Shown here: piece by piece, positions 34,720 to 45,728 of the stretch
Layout of the letters: every line of letters starts with the position of its first letter
Numbering within the stretch: the first letter of the stretch is position 1
NCBI GenBank assembly: GCA_019671005.1
Contig: CM033752.1
Span: forward strand, 26,482,969 to 26,546,968
Length of the DNA stretch: 64,000 bases
Source: Hibiscus mutabilis
Taxonomy: Eukaryota > Streptophyta > Magnoliopsida > Malvales > Malvaceae
Reading direction: 5' to 3'
Translations under genes and position numbers: made by a program
Notes under the pieces: model-generated
What the model saw: the letters and a program-made list of their open reading frames with translations, nothing else
What the model was told of the DNA's origin: nothing
Databases searched by the model: none

Positions 34720-35228
34720 TATTTTTACGGCATTTTTTTGATCGACAAAACCTTCAGGTTGTGTCATGTACACATCCTCATCTAGTTTTCTATTAAGGAA
34801 AGCAGTTTTAACATCCATTTGCATATCTCATAATCATAAAATACTGCTATCACAAGTAAGATCAATATGGATTTAAATATAGCAACAAGAGAAAATGTTT
34901 CATCATAGTCTATACCATGAATTTGACGAAAACCCTTAGCAACTAATTGCCCTCTGTATATTTGTACATTACCATCCATGTTAGTTTTCTTTTTCAAAAC
35001 CCACTTGCACCCTATGGGCTTAACCCCTTTAGGTGGGTCAACCAAGGTCCAAACTTGGTTTTCTGACATGGAATCCATCTCGAATTTCATGGCCTCTAGC
35101 CATTTCTCAGAGTCTGGGTCTGTCACTGCTTCTTGATAACTCCTAGGCTCATCTTGATCCATGAAGAGAACATCACCATGCAATGTGACAAGAAATCCAT
35201 ATCTCTCATACACATTATGTTCTCTCAA
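34720..35228 (-). pseudogene. Ty1/copia reverse transcriptase N-terminal part (element E)
   Basis: The minus frame 35228-34782 reads DEPRSYQEAVTDPDSEKWLEAMKFEMDSM, NQVWTLVDPPKGVKPIGCKWVLKKK and VAKGFRQIHGIDYDETFSLVA, the conserved start of copia RT. Another frame continues with YMTQPEGFVDQKNAVKIC until 34720, where LTR A begins in mid-codon. The YVDD box, RNase H and 3' LTR of this element are therefore absent from the window. Conserved Asp in 'YDYEICKWMLK' has become Lys-Trp context, a sign of decay (relatives have QMDVKTAF). Confidence 0.92.
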
Positions 35229-36101
35229 AATCTTCGCAGTGGTTGCGTTTCCAAAACAATTGAATGTTCCTTAACAACTTGTGGAACTTGTTGTTGTTCA
35301 ATCTTTAGTTCAATGATATATGGTTGATCTTTAATTTCATTGAGTTTAATATTTCTCCCACTTCCTTTTTTGAAAACAAATTCTCTTTCTAGGAAGATTC
35401 TTGTTCGAGCAACAAACACTTTGTTCTCAATAGAATTGAAGAAATATTACCCTTTAGTTTCTTTAGGATAACCTATAAAATTACATTTATGAAATTTGGG
35501 TTCGAGCTTTATAGACATATGACGTTTAATATAAGCTTCTCATCCCTAAATTTTCATAAAAGACATACTAGGACGTTTCCCAGCCCATATCTCATATAGT
35601 ATATTTTAAACTAATTTAGATGGAACTCAATTTAGTGCAAAAGCAGTTGTTTCTAGCGTATATCCCCAAAAAGAAACTAGAAGATCAGCGTGACTCATCA
35701 TCGATTGAACCATGTCTAACAGTGTTCGATTTCTTCTTTCAAAAACTCCATTCTATTGTAGAGTACTAGGAGGTGTAAGTTGTGAGACAATCCCACATTC
35801 CTTAAGGTCACTAAACTCTAAACTTAGGTATTCTCCTCCTCGATCTGATCAAAGAGCCTTAATGCTTTTTCCTAGTTGGTTTTGTACTTAATTTTTTAAA
35901 TTTCTTGAAACTTTTCAAGGGCTTTAGATTTATGATGCATTAGGTAAATGTACCCATATCTACTAAAGCCATCTGTGAAAGTATTGAAGTATTGAAACCC
36001 TCATCTGGCTTGTGTATTCATTGGTCCACATACATCACTATGTATTAATCCTAATAAATCGCTTGCTAGCTCACTTTTACCATTAAAATGAGCTTTGGTC
36101 A
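35229..36101 (-). pseudogene. Ty1/copia integrase core and tail (element E)
   Basis: On the minus strand 36096 downwards reads SDVCGPMNTQAR and GFSRYGYIYLMHHKSKALEKF (first catalytic Asp region), then LWSDRGGEYLSLEF (second Asp, near 35850) and NGVFERRNRTLLDMVQSMMS (Glu, near 35700-35760), and later KRPSMSFMKI and KCNFIGYPKETKG. The tail 35419-35225 includes FVARTRIFLEREFV. Several stops interrupt it. The zinc-binding part lies beyond the inserted solo LTR F, at 40284-40445. Confidence 0.9.
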
Positions 36102-36562
36102 TGTAACACCCATAACTTATACTCGTAGTTGAATATACATTATAGATGTTACTTAAACATGCTACTGAAAGTTAAGCTTAAATTTTTTTATCCCTATACG
36201 ATTCATTGTCTAGCTGGTTATTCAAACTAACATTATAATTCAATTTGATGCATCATATACTATCAGTAAGTAAATGGTTTACATGCCCACTAGAGATTGT
36301 CATAATTTAGAATGTCGTTCTGATGTTCTGCAGATTGTAACTTGAACATCATTCTTGACTCCTCTTCAAGTGCTCCAACTTAACCTACGTGTGAAACAAT
36401 CACACGCAAAGTACGAACTTAGTGAGGCAGTTAAACTTATTTATTTTAAAACATGAAATAATGTAATACAATATGTCATATATAAAAGTGTATTCCATTT
36501 TCTCTATAACATGGCAAGTATATCACAATGTACATATGTCATGTATCATAACTATCATATAA

Positions 36563-36940
36563 ATCATGTTATTATTGCATAATATATTCTCTATCATGGA
36601 CATGCTTTCATCATGTAATCATTTACGTATCATGTTCTCTATCATGGTCATGCTTTCATTATGCAATCATTTGCATATCATGGGCTCTATCATGGTCATG
36701 CTTTCATTATGCAATCATTTGCATATCATGTGCTCTATCATGGTCATGCTTTCTTTATGCAATCATTTGCATAACATGCATTCTATCATGGTCATGTTTT
36801 CATTATTCCATCATTTGCATGAAATGTATTCTATCATGGTCATGTTTTCATTATGCCATCATTTGCATAACATGTATTCTATCATGGTTATGCTTTCATT
36901 ATGCAATCATTTGCTTATCATGTCTTTCATGTAATCGTCT
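36563..36940. repeat. 48-bp tandem repeat, about 7 copies, in LTR F
   Basis: Units start at 36629, 36677, 36725, 36773, 36821 and 36869, with one diverged unit before (36563). Each contains 'ctatcatggtcatg' and 'caatcatttgcat'. Because 48 is divisible by three, the array stays open in one frame and mimics a gene. Confidence 0.95.
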
Positions 36941-36948
36941 TGTGATCA

Positions 36949-37065
36949 TACTGGCTGAAAAGTCCTTTAAGACTCCGTAGCCTTTTGTACTGGCTGAAAA
37001 GTCCTTTAAGACTCCATAGCCTTGGATACTGGCTGAAAAGTCCTTTAAGACTCCATAGCCTTAAT
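36949..37065. repeat. 39-bp tandem repeat, 3 copies, in LTR F
   Basis: Units at 36949, 36988 and 37027, nearly identical, each with 'actggctgaaaagtcctt' and 'agactcc(g/a)tagcc'. Confidence 0.95.
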
Positions 37066-37069
37066 ACTT

Positions 37070-37081
37070 GAGTACGTACTC
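37070..37081. other. 12-bp perfect palindrome in LTR F
   Basis: GAGTACGTACTC is its own reverse complement. It is followed by 'gaggac...tttgctcctcat'. The same palindrome with the same following text occurs at 46726-46737 in solo LTR G. Confidence 0.85.
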
Positions 37082-40002
37082 GAGGACAGTCTTTGCTCCT
37101 CATAAAAGGACACTATTTGCTCCTTATAATCGCACCTCTTTAGTGCTCTTGGCACCATAGGCGTGGATCCCCAAGGGCGAGGGTCCCCAAGGTGGTTACT
37201 TGTTTCATTTTAATCATATCATTATTCATGTATCATATTGTCATATGAATCATGTATCATCACTATCATGTAATTCATGTTTCATATTATCATATGAATC
37301 ATGTATCATCACTATCATGTAATTCAAGTAGGCATAATGCATCATCATTTATGCAAACAATAGTTCGTACCTTGTACTCCATCAAGCTTGCCATGTCAAA
37401 TCATGCATCATATCACGTATTATAAAGTAATGCATTGTCATTTTTAATCATGGGTCGACTTATCACAAGTCTTCCCCTTTTTAATAAAACATACATATAG
37501 AAATGCACTCACCTGGACCATTTATTAGTTTGCCTCACTAAGCTGTATTCGATCCTTTCTTTCATAATGCCTCGAACCTTCTTTTGATTCAGATCCAAAC
37601 TTCATTAATCACGTGAATGTGAATAACACTTGTCAGATTCACTTCTAACAATATTTCAATTAAGCTATTTAATCATTCAACATAAAAAAAATTTATAAAT
37701 TTATTTCCTTCCTTATACTGTTCACAAACTCATTTTTGGTCCCTAATGACCTTTTTGATCTTCAAATAATTCCTCCAAGCTTGCTAACCAACATTAGACA
37801 CAAATTGTCTCAATTTCCATTTTCTGTCAACTTGCACTACCATCGAAGATTTACATCTACATGGCATAATACATACTGAATCTTAATCTCCTTTAGACTG
37901 TAGAAAATAGATTTGATAACGGTTCTAACGGTATAAGCCACGTAATTTAATAAAATCTACAAAAATTATGAAAATTCATCAAACTCCCGATTCAGGGTTG
38001 TCCTCACAGAAATTGTTCTGTAATTTTTCTGACCTTCATTCGATTAAAAATTAATATCTTTTAACTCGGAACTCAAAATCAGTTTCTGTTTGTTGGAAAC
38101 GAAACTAGATTCTATAAGCTTTTCAACCGTATAAACTAATAACCCAGATTCAATTTGTACGATTTATGGTAAATTTTCAAAGTCGAATTCCAGTATTGAA
38201 TTTCGGAACAGACTGCTATTCTGTTTTCTGACTTTTCATCACTTAAAAATTCATATATTTTGATATATAAATCGAAATAAATCACCGTTTGTTTTAAATG
38301 AAACTAGACAAATTAATCTTTACATCGATAAAAAATTCACCATCTAACCATTTTTGTAGAACTTATGGTGAATTTTTAAACTTACTGCCAAATCCAGTTT
38401 TTCCTACACAACTTCCATAAATAACTTCAAACTTTACACTAATTTCTCTTTACTTTGCTATTTGTCAATTTGGTCCCTTATTTTATTCGGACCACTAATG
38501 TATCACTTTCTTCACCAATTAATTCTTCAAAAATAATTCCCTCTAATTTTTCGTTCTTTCCGAAATAGTCACTAAAAATGCAAAGATAAGGATTCAAGCT
38601 TCTTAACTTTGCAAATTAGTCCTGAAATCAACATTACTACTTGAATTATATTATTTCAACTAAAATAAGATTTAGTCCTTCTCTAAAACCTCATTTCCTA
38701 ATTGGTCACTTAACTTTAACAATTTTTCAAAACGGTCACTAACTCGATTTAACATCGGTTTTGCATTCTAACTTCAATTTCATATCTCCAACACCAATAA
38801 TAACATAAATAAACTTCAAATCATAAAAATCAGATTAGTCCTCTAACTTTCAAAATTTTCGAAATGGTCCTTATACCTTTAGTTTAGGCCTTTTCTTCCA
38901 AATAACAAATTCAAGCTTACTAGATCAATTATCCAACATCACAAACCCTAAATCAAACTTGAATCCATAAACCCTAATCATCTTCATACAAACTAAAATA
39001 TGTAGGGTTTAAATCTCAACTCAATAACATGATTTTAACATTATACTAGCTTGATTTCAACTTGAATTTTGTCATAAAATCATAAAATTCCAAAAGCCCC
39101 AAACTTTTTCCATAAACCCTAATTTCTTCTCATGCAAAATTCTCATAAATCAAGCATGTTTTCCATGAATTATTTACACCAAAAGATAGAGCTTAAAGAG
39201 TAGAACAACTTTGTAGTTGATGAAGTTACCTGAAAATCGAGTTTCGGGGCTTGAATCGAACTTGGAAAATTTTTTCTCCATTTTTCTTTCTTTCTCCCCC
39301 TCATATTTCGAAATTTGAGGATGAAGAATGGTCTTAACATTTTTGTTTTTCATCCAATTTGGCCACTTGTCTTGTATAAATGAATTTTAAATTCATTTAG
39401 AAAGTGAAATTAGTAAAAATGCCCTTTTAATCCAACGGTTGAGATTGATCTTATCATTAATCAAGGGTCAAGATTTAATCTTCCATTTTCTTCTTCCAAA
39501 ATTGTCCTTGTAACTTTTTAAATATTTCAAAAATGTCATTGGGCAAAATGACCAATTTGCCCTCCAACTAGTTTTTATTTACTAGTTTGCCATTCTTGTA
39601 AAAATTCAACTAAATCTAGTTGGAATCCAACCAACTATAATAAAATATTCATAAAATATTATTTTATGACATTTCCATGGATTTTGGATCAGCCTCTGAA
39701 ATTTTAGTTCGATCCGATTTCCTGATGTTCATAAAATACTTCTACTACGATTTTACCTTTTCCGAGCTATTGGATTTATTCCGAAAATTCCATATTTCTA
39801 TATTCAGGAAATAAACTCTATTATCCCATATAACCTTCCTTTTCCAAGGACTTAGACTGAATTTTTCTAACTCAGTCTATTATTCTGATAATTATCGAAA
39901 ATCTTCATAGAATAAAATTTCTCTTAGAATTCCTTTATCGATAATCCATACGAATTTTCTCTACTCTTACTGAGTCAAAATTATCGAGTAGAAACACTTT
40001 TA

Positions 40003-40060
40003 TAGGACCTTCCCGAAGATCACCCATCCTTGTATTTCTCTAGCCTAAGCACGCTTAACA
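40003..40060 (-). other. 5S rRNA-like segment inside solo LTR F
   Basis: The minus strand reads GTTAAGCGTGCTTAGGC, then TAGAG, then AAGGATGGGTGATCT and GGGAAGGTCCT, in the order and spacing of plant 5S rRNA from about residue 51 to 110. This covers the region of the internal promoter (A box, intermediate element, C box). A 5' third of 5S is not recognisable, and no clear T-run terminator follows. It lies about 220 bp from the LTR edge at 40278. It is not a 5S gene; it is a 5S-derived or 5S-mimicking part of the LTR. Confidence 0.75.
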
Positions 40061-40283
40061 ATTTCATTCGATCCAAATTCGGTACCTTTTTCTGCATCTT
40101 AATTCTTAAAACCGATATCGAGGTACCTATTTCGATCCGATTCACTCTTATACTGAATAAAATTACTTGTTGGGGAAATTTATACTTTAGTCCCCAAACT
40201 TTTCCAAAGTTTATACTTTAACCCCCTAAACTTTCAAAATTTACAATTTAGTCACTAGCCAAAATTTGGGATATTACAGGTCA

Positions 40284-40445
40284 TCTTTCCCAATAAGCAC
40301 GGATCGTATACATCAAGTTGTTTGAAAAAAATAAATCCATAAATCCATCTTTATGAAGTTTTGAAATGTGTTTTTCACTTATATGACCCAAGCGACAATA
40401 CCAAAGATAAGTTTGGTTTGATCTTTTTGTATTTATGTTGTAAAT
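40284..40445 (-). pseudogene. Ty1/copia GAG-pre-integrase domain fragment (element E)
   Basis: The minus strand reads TYLWYCRLGHISEKHISKLHKDGFMDL, matching the conserved 'LWHxRLGH' block that precedes copia integrase. It then enters a degraded zinc-finger region up to the solo LTR insertion point at 40283. The copia frame resumes at 36096 on the other side of LTR F. Confidence 0.9.
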
Positions 40446-40717
40446 GGAATTCTCTTAATCCAAAATATAGAGGCCATTTATTAATTGTTTCGCACCATAG
40501 AAAATATAATCAAGATAAAAAGAACAACAATTATTCTTAATAATTATCTCAAAACTAATCTTGTCTAAACAAGAAATCGAAATGATGTTTTAGTCAAACT
40601 AGGCACAAAATAAAAATTCTCTAAACATAAATTAAGTTCACTCGGCAACGATAAAGTATATGTTCCTATAGCTAATGCATCAACTCTTTCTCTATTACCA
40701 AACCTTAGGTCCACATC

Positions 40718-41028
40718 TCATTTTCTCAGATTTCTACTCTTTTGTAGTCCTTGTATAGATGTACAAATATGAGAACCACAATCGGTATCCAATACCCAAG
40801 AAGTAGGTGTTGATAAATTAATATCAATAACATAAATATCTGAGGATGACACTCCACTTTCATTTGCCTTCTTAACTTTTTCAAGATAAATAGGGTAGTT
40901 CTTATTCCAATGACACGTCTTATTACAATGGAAACATTTTCTTCCAATGACCAATCAAGGAAGTTTACGTCGTTCAACTTGTCCTTCTCAAGGACCGATC
41001 GCAATGATAACAAATTTGTATTTTTCAT
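40718..41028 (-). pseudogene. gag: Ty1/copia gag N-terminus, zinc knuckle and protease start (element E)
   Basis: The minus frame from 41028 begins MKNTNLLSLRSVLEKDKLND and NFLDW, the typical start of copia gag. Almost at once (near 40955) it passes into a zinc knuckle in another frame, CFHCNKTCHWNKNYP, and then into the protease motif WVLDTDCGSHIC with its catalytic Asp. The capsid core normally found between these parts is missing, so gag has a large internal deletion. 40446-40717 continues the degraded protease/spacer. Confidence 0.88.
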
Positions 41029-42750
41029 AATAAGTTTACAACAATAAAATATGAATTTTGAGTACGTTTACCAAGTTTGTTTATAAAGGACTTTATACTC
41101 CCACTACTTTTATTAAAATTAATAACCCTCAAATATTAATGTTGAAAAATACTTTCTGTAAAGTTTTTCTAGTGCGTAAGGATCCAAATTTCACATTCTC
41201 TTAAGTCAGCTTTGGCTTTTCTCTTAAGATTGTGGTTTATCTAGGTAAGCAACATTTGTTAATTACATCTCATGTAACTCATTCATTTGGTGACCAAATC
41301 TTGTTCATAATCATCTTATGATTATCCAAATAACTAGCTTTTAGGTTTCTAATCCTTTTAGAGTAACCTAGTTAAGTCTTTAACCAATATTACAACCAGG
41401 GAATATCACTTTCTTATTCTTCGCGTTTGGCCAAGATAGATACAAGTACCTCGCTTTAACAGAATCTACATTGTATCAATCTAGACTTTAACGAGGGTTA
41501 ACATTGGGAGGTACTAAATGACTTAATATTTTATTGAGCAATTTTGGGAATATTATCTCACCATTCAACATTTGATCTTATCAATTAACTAGCATGCATA
41601 CCATACATTCATTTTATCACATACATGAAAAGTAGTAAATATAAATGCAATGGTTATAGACAATATTCTAAGGTGGCTCGCCCCAAGCCAATGGGAGAAC
41701 CAAATTATTCTAAGGATAAAATCACTTCTCAAGCATCTTTCTGTCAGCACATCCTTATATTCCTATGGTCCATGCTTCTTCGTATAGATTACAATTTCAT
41801 AAACTTGTTTTACATACGGGAGTAAGATGAGAAGAGAATTGCAATAGAAGTAGAGAGAGGCATGACACGCAAGTCGTATTTATAAAGACTTATAAATCAA
41901 ACTAAATGGGCTATTGGGATATAACCATGCATTCCAAACACCGTGCATATCAATCATAACATACACTTGCTTTATCTTGATTATTAAAAATTACCGATAT
42001 GTGCCTATGAACTTTGTTGCCTTCGTATGGTTAAAGGGGTGAATTTAAAATTGCACGTATATTCCATGTAGGGAAAACCTCACAATTTGATAAGTTTTAA
42101 CAATAGATTCGTATTCTCGGGATACTTAACCCATAAGGTTTTTCGTTTGGAACAACTTTTGTTCTTGTGCAAATACTATTAGCCCTAAAACTCCATATTG
42201 AATATGTTAACAATTAACACATAATATTTCAAACCCTATAGACAAATATCCTAATGATTAACTCTTAGTCATCGATCTTAGGAACATCTTTTAAATGGAT
42301 TAACAGGTTAACCGTGAATGAATCAATTTACTCATATAAATATCATATATTAGTTAAGTAAATCAAAAAATAGCATGTATCTCATACAATTACATCACCC
42401 AAGTAATTAAAACCTGAATCTGTATCGTACAAGTGGTTATAATACAATTTTTGGGTCATGTCGATACACCCTATGGCATAATGGAAAATTATCCGGCAAT
42501 TACCACTAGAGATCCATGTACGAGGAACGAATCGGGGTGAAAAGGGTGAAGAATTACATGTTTAAAATCTGGAATTCTAAATTTGGAGAAGATAGATATC
42601 CAATCACGATTCCACGATGTCAATTCCTAAGCCGCAACAATAACGCCCCGACCTTTACTTAATTCACCCAGTAAAAACGAGCATATAAAACTCTCTAAAC
42701 TATTTAGAGGGTTTTTCCAAAAAGTGTTAATGACTGCTAGATCTCTCATC

Positions 42751-42760
42751 CCTTTATATA
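42751..42760 (-). promoter_or_regulatory. Candidate TATA box in copia E LTR
   Basis: The minus strand reads TATATAAAGG, followed by 'gatgagagatctagcag', a plausible Pol II core promoter for the copia element. Confidence 0.5.
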
Positions 42761-42786
42761 GAATTTGTAATTCTAATTCAACTCAT

Positions 42787-42998
42787 ATTAGGATTTCAAT
42801 ATATATTAGTATATATAATCCTAATATAACTTTAATTAGGATTTCAATATATATTAAATATATATAATCCCAATTCAACTTAATTTATATATATTAAATA
42901 TATATAATCCCAATTTAACTTAATTAGGATTTCAATATATATATTAAATATATATAATCTCAATTCAACTTAATTAGGATTTCAATATATATATTGAT
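42787..42998. repeat. AT-rich tandem repeat, 4 diverged copies
   Basis: The phrase 'attaggatttcaatatat' recurs at 42787, 42835, 42923 and 42973 with (TA)-rich spacers of 30-70 bp, upstream of the copia TATA box (minus strand). Confidence 0.8.
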
Positions 42999-43790
42999 TT
43001 AAATCAAATTATATTATTTATATATTAAAAGAGTCATAATTACAAGTATTATTTTCTTTTAATATTTATCCAATAGTTAAATTAAATATATATATATATA
43101 TCAAATATATATTAATTTAACTAAATTCGTGTACAGCAAATTTATACATATATAATTCGTTTAATATATGCTCGTTTTCACCGTGAGTGTGACCTTGTAG
43201 GTTCATATAACGTTAGTAGAAAAGATTAGAACATTTCTAATATTACAAACATTGAGTGACATCTAGCAATATGTCATTGTCATCTAAGTTACAAGAAATT
43301 ATGATTCGACATAATCTCTTCATGATTAACTCTTTTTATGTATTACATCATTTTATCCTTTATATCTAGATTGGACACAAGTCATGGAACAATCATACTT
43401 GTATAGTCCATGTAATATTTCTTGATATCTTGAGTAGACTATTATAAACGAATAAATATAATATCTCATATCAACTTATTCGAGCATGGCCATACATTTT
43501 TAGTCTCGCTAAATCAAGCAGCCTACGATATTACTCTTATAATGTAGGAGGGACAATTCCTATCTTGGTCAACCATATCCACTACATAAATTGTGACATA
43601 TCCAATATCAATCTTTATAGTGTAGTTAGTTATGACACATATTTGACTCTATCAAAATATGTCACAAACACGTGAAATTTGTAACCTAAATACCCTTTGT
43701 CATTGCAACCACTTCTTAGTTATAAACAATAAACAAATATTATCAAAAGAAATAAGAAGGAACAGAAAAATGAACATCTTAAATGCAGAG

Positions 43791-44484
43791 AATCGAACCT
43801 AACCAACTGATCCAAGTGAAAATTATTGATTTAACAAACACGTTTCAGATATATATAATGCTTTTCTAAAGCGCAGTTGGCAGGTAACCTCTGATTTATG
43901 TTGCGGTTTCAGATGTAAAATGTGTAATTAATATAAAATTAGTGTTACTTTTATCAATAAATTTTTTAATAGTGATGTTTAAATAAAAAATTCTTTAATA
44001 ATTGTCGAGTTATATATAGCAATTTAATTATTCAGTTAATATGTCACTGTCGAGTGATATACATGTAAAACAATTAGGCTATGTTTTAACCTAGGACTAG
44101 CCATAATAGACTTAGGGGCTTAGGGCTGCCTATAATAGGTAAGACGTTGACATTCTAACTAAATCATTTTAGTACTAATTTATACGAATTAACAATCATA
44201 ATTGTAATTCAACCCAACGAGTTGTACTAGTAAAAAATAATATTTATTATAAAAATTCGGGTTTAATTTATATTATCGGTATGCATACATTATCGAATAA
44301 TTAAAAATATGTATAAATATATATTATATTATAATTACTTTAAGAATATTAAATAAAAACAATCATGATTGTAATTTGTTCTATATCGTCACCGTGATTT
44401 TCTGAAGCTATCTGTGGCACACAAGGGGAAAAAGTAACAATCATATATGATTTTCTAAAGTGATTTTGTGAAGTTATTTGTAGT
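43791..44484. other. Unassigned AT-rich intergenic DNA
   Basis: No coding frame or known repeat recognised. A 30-bp phrase 'gtgatttt(c/g)tgaag(c/t)tat' occurs at 44391 and again at 44461, a local direct repeat. Confidence 0.5.
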
Positions 44485-44640
44485 ACATTTGGCCAGTTGG
44501 TTAAACTGCTCATCTTTGTTCTCTTAAATCCTTTTAGATCATAGGTTTTAGACCCACTAGTAGCACTCTCTTTATTTCCTCTAGAGTTTCCCTTCCCCCC
44601 TCTCTAGGTAGGATTAGAATTAAAATTTGTAAAAAAAAAA
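44485..44640 (+). mobile_element. Possible tRNA-derived SINE
   Basis: TTGGCCAGTTGGTTAA near 44490 resembles a Pol III A box. AGGTTTTAGACCC, about 50 bp later, resembles a diverged B box, and the stretch ends in an A10 run at 44631-44640. No target-site duplication was found, so it is only a candidate. Confidence 0.35.
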
Positions 44641-45029
44641 CTTAATTAATAATGCATAACTCATACATTTTTAATGAACAATCACATGATTTTATCATAA
44701 TATTACTTGCATGAGAAAATTGAAACCTGCATGCTTTTTAAATTGGATTTCTTTCATAATTGCGGTTTTAAAAGATTACGACTGTGTAAAGTAAATATTT
44801 TTAAATGTAAAATAAGTAAATTATTACTTTCAAGTTTTATATAAATATAGTATTTTAAAAATAATTATAACATGAAAACAATATTCTGACTTCCCTTCCA
44901 AGTATAAGGTTGTTGGAAACAGAGCATCGTCATTGCCATTCTCTCCTGCTGCTACTTTTTATTTTATATTTATAAAGAAATCTGCATAAATGATTTCTTT
45001 TAAAATAAAATTGCTGCAACTCCATTTTT

Positions 45030-45080
<51 letters not shown>

Positions 45081-45540
45081 TTTTTCATAAGCAGATTTAA
45101 ATCTTCAAAAAAAAAAGAAAAAAAGAAACAGATGACCTGCATGCATGGTTGGATTCATGCAAATGGTTACTACTATTTTATTCATATTACATACTTTGCT
45201 TTATTTTATTTGTTAATCAGTCATATCAATAACAAACTAATTTGTGTGTATCTCAGCGTTTGCCGATCTCAATCACATGCCATAAACTAATAGTAATTCT
45301 CTCCCAGACATCACGAAGATTATAATATATATATATATATATCTCACGTGTGTTAATAGCAAGTAAAAATAGTATTATTTTATGTTTGGTTGCATAAAAA
45401 TACATCTCAAATTGTTTTATAAAATTGCAATTGTTGACTTGTTGGCCAATTGTATGATAAAATCATTCAAGTGGCATGTTGTGGTTGTTGGTTTTGGGTA
45501 AAAATGAGACACGTTTAATTTATGAAAAAATCAATGGGGT
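44641..45540. repeat. Unassigned AT-rich DNA with (AT)n microsatellites
   Basis: Holds (AT)n at 45035-45079 (about 22 units) and a shorter one at 45325-45342. A 70-codon minus-strand frame across the first run encodes poly Ile-Tyr and is an artefact of the microsatellite. No gene recognised. Confidence 0.85.
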
Positions 45541-45728
45541 AAAAAGAGTAATTATGAGAACCCAACGAGTGTCCCATTGGAAAAACAGATGGTGTTCATC
45601 CTAGGAGACACGGGTTCAAAACGCTTTGTCTATAAGGTGTATGCACATTACCAAAGGGTTAAAAATATGTATGAACAGATACTACATTGTATCACCTTTA
45701 GACTATTAAAAAAAGAGTAATTATGAGA
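45541..45728 (+). mobile_element. SINE-like insertion with 19-bp target duplication
   Basis: A 19-bp perfect direct repeat, AAAAAGAGTAATTATGAGA, brackets the insert (45541-45559 and 45710-45728). The insert itself (45560-45709) is 150 bp and ends in an A-run. Near its start, GTCCCATTGG resembles an A box, and CACGGGTTCAAAAC at about 45611-45624 resembles a B box, 25-40 bp apart as in tRNA-derived SINEs. SINEs are Pol III transcribed and moved by LINE machinery, which yields such duplications. No family name is assigned. Confidence 0.65.

Larger units (their letters stand above)
36102..40278 (-). mobile_element. Solo LTR 'F' (4.2 kb, gypsy type) inserted in copia E
   Basis: Runs from TGTAACACCC at 36102 to GATATTACA at 40278 with the perfect duplication GGTCA (36097-36101, 40279-40283). 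Copia coding text is interrupted in mid-gene and resumes after it. There is no internal domain, so it is a solo LTR left by LTR-LTR recombination. Orientation is taken as minus by resemblance of its 'cctcactaag' region to that near the end of LTR C; confidence in the strand is moderate. Contents include tandem arrays at 36563-37065, a perfect palindrome at 37070 and a 5S rRNA-like segment at 40003-40060. The 122-codon frame at 36566-36934 is only the translated 48-bp array. Confidence 0.85.
41029..43790 (-). mobile_element. Probable 5' leader and 5' LTR of copia E
   Basis: Lies upstream of the gag start on the minus strand. 'agtgggagt' at about 41095 is a phrase often seen just before gag in plant copia leaders. 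Farther out is an AT-rich block with a TATATAAAGG box (42751-42760) and the 'ccattatgccatagggtgtatcgacatgac' region, which looks like LTR R/U5. I could not find a clear PBS, nor place the LTR edges, and the partner LTR is not in the window. No gene is supported in this stretch. Confidence 0.5.

Noticed and set aside
36566..36934. 122-codon frame encoding 16-residue repeats
   Set aside because: It is the translation of the 48-bp tandem array in LTR F; 48 is divisible by three, so the frame stays open by arithmetic.
36563..37065. Regular repeats resembling a CRISPR array
   Set aside because: The repeats are head-to-tail without unique spacers, and the DNA is plant nuclear.
43785..43835. tRNA-like text on the minus strand (GATCAGTTGGTTAGGTTCGA)
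   Set aside because: A-box-like and B-box-like parts are almost adjacent, with no room for a tRNA fold and no flanking duplication.
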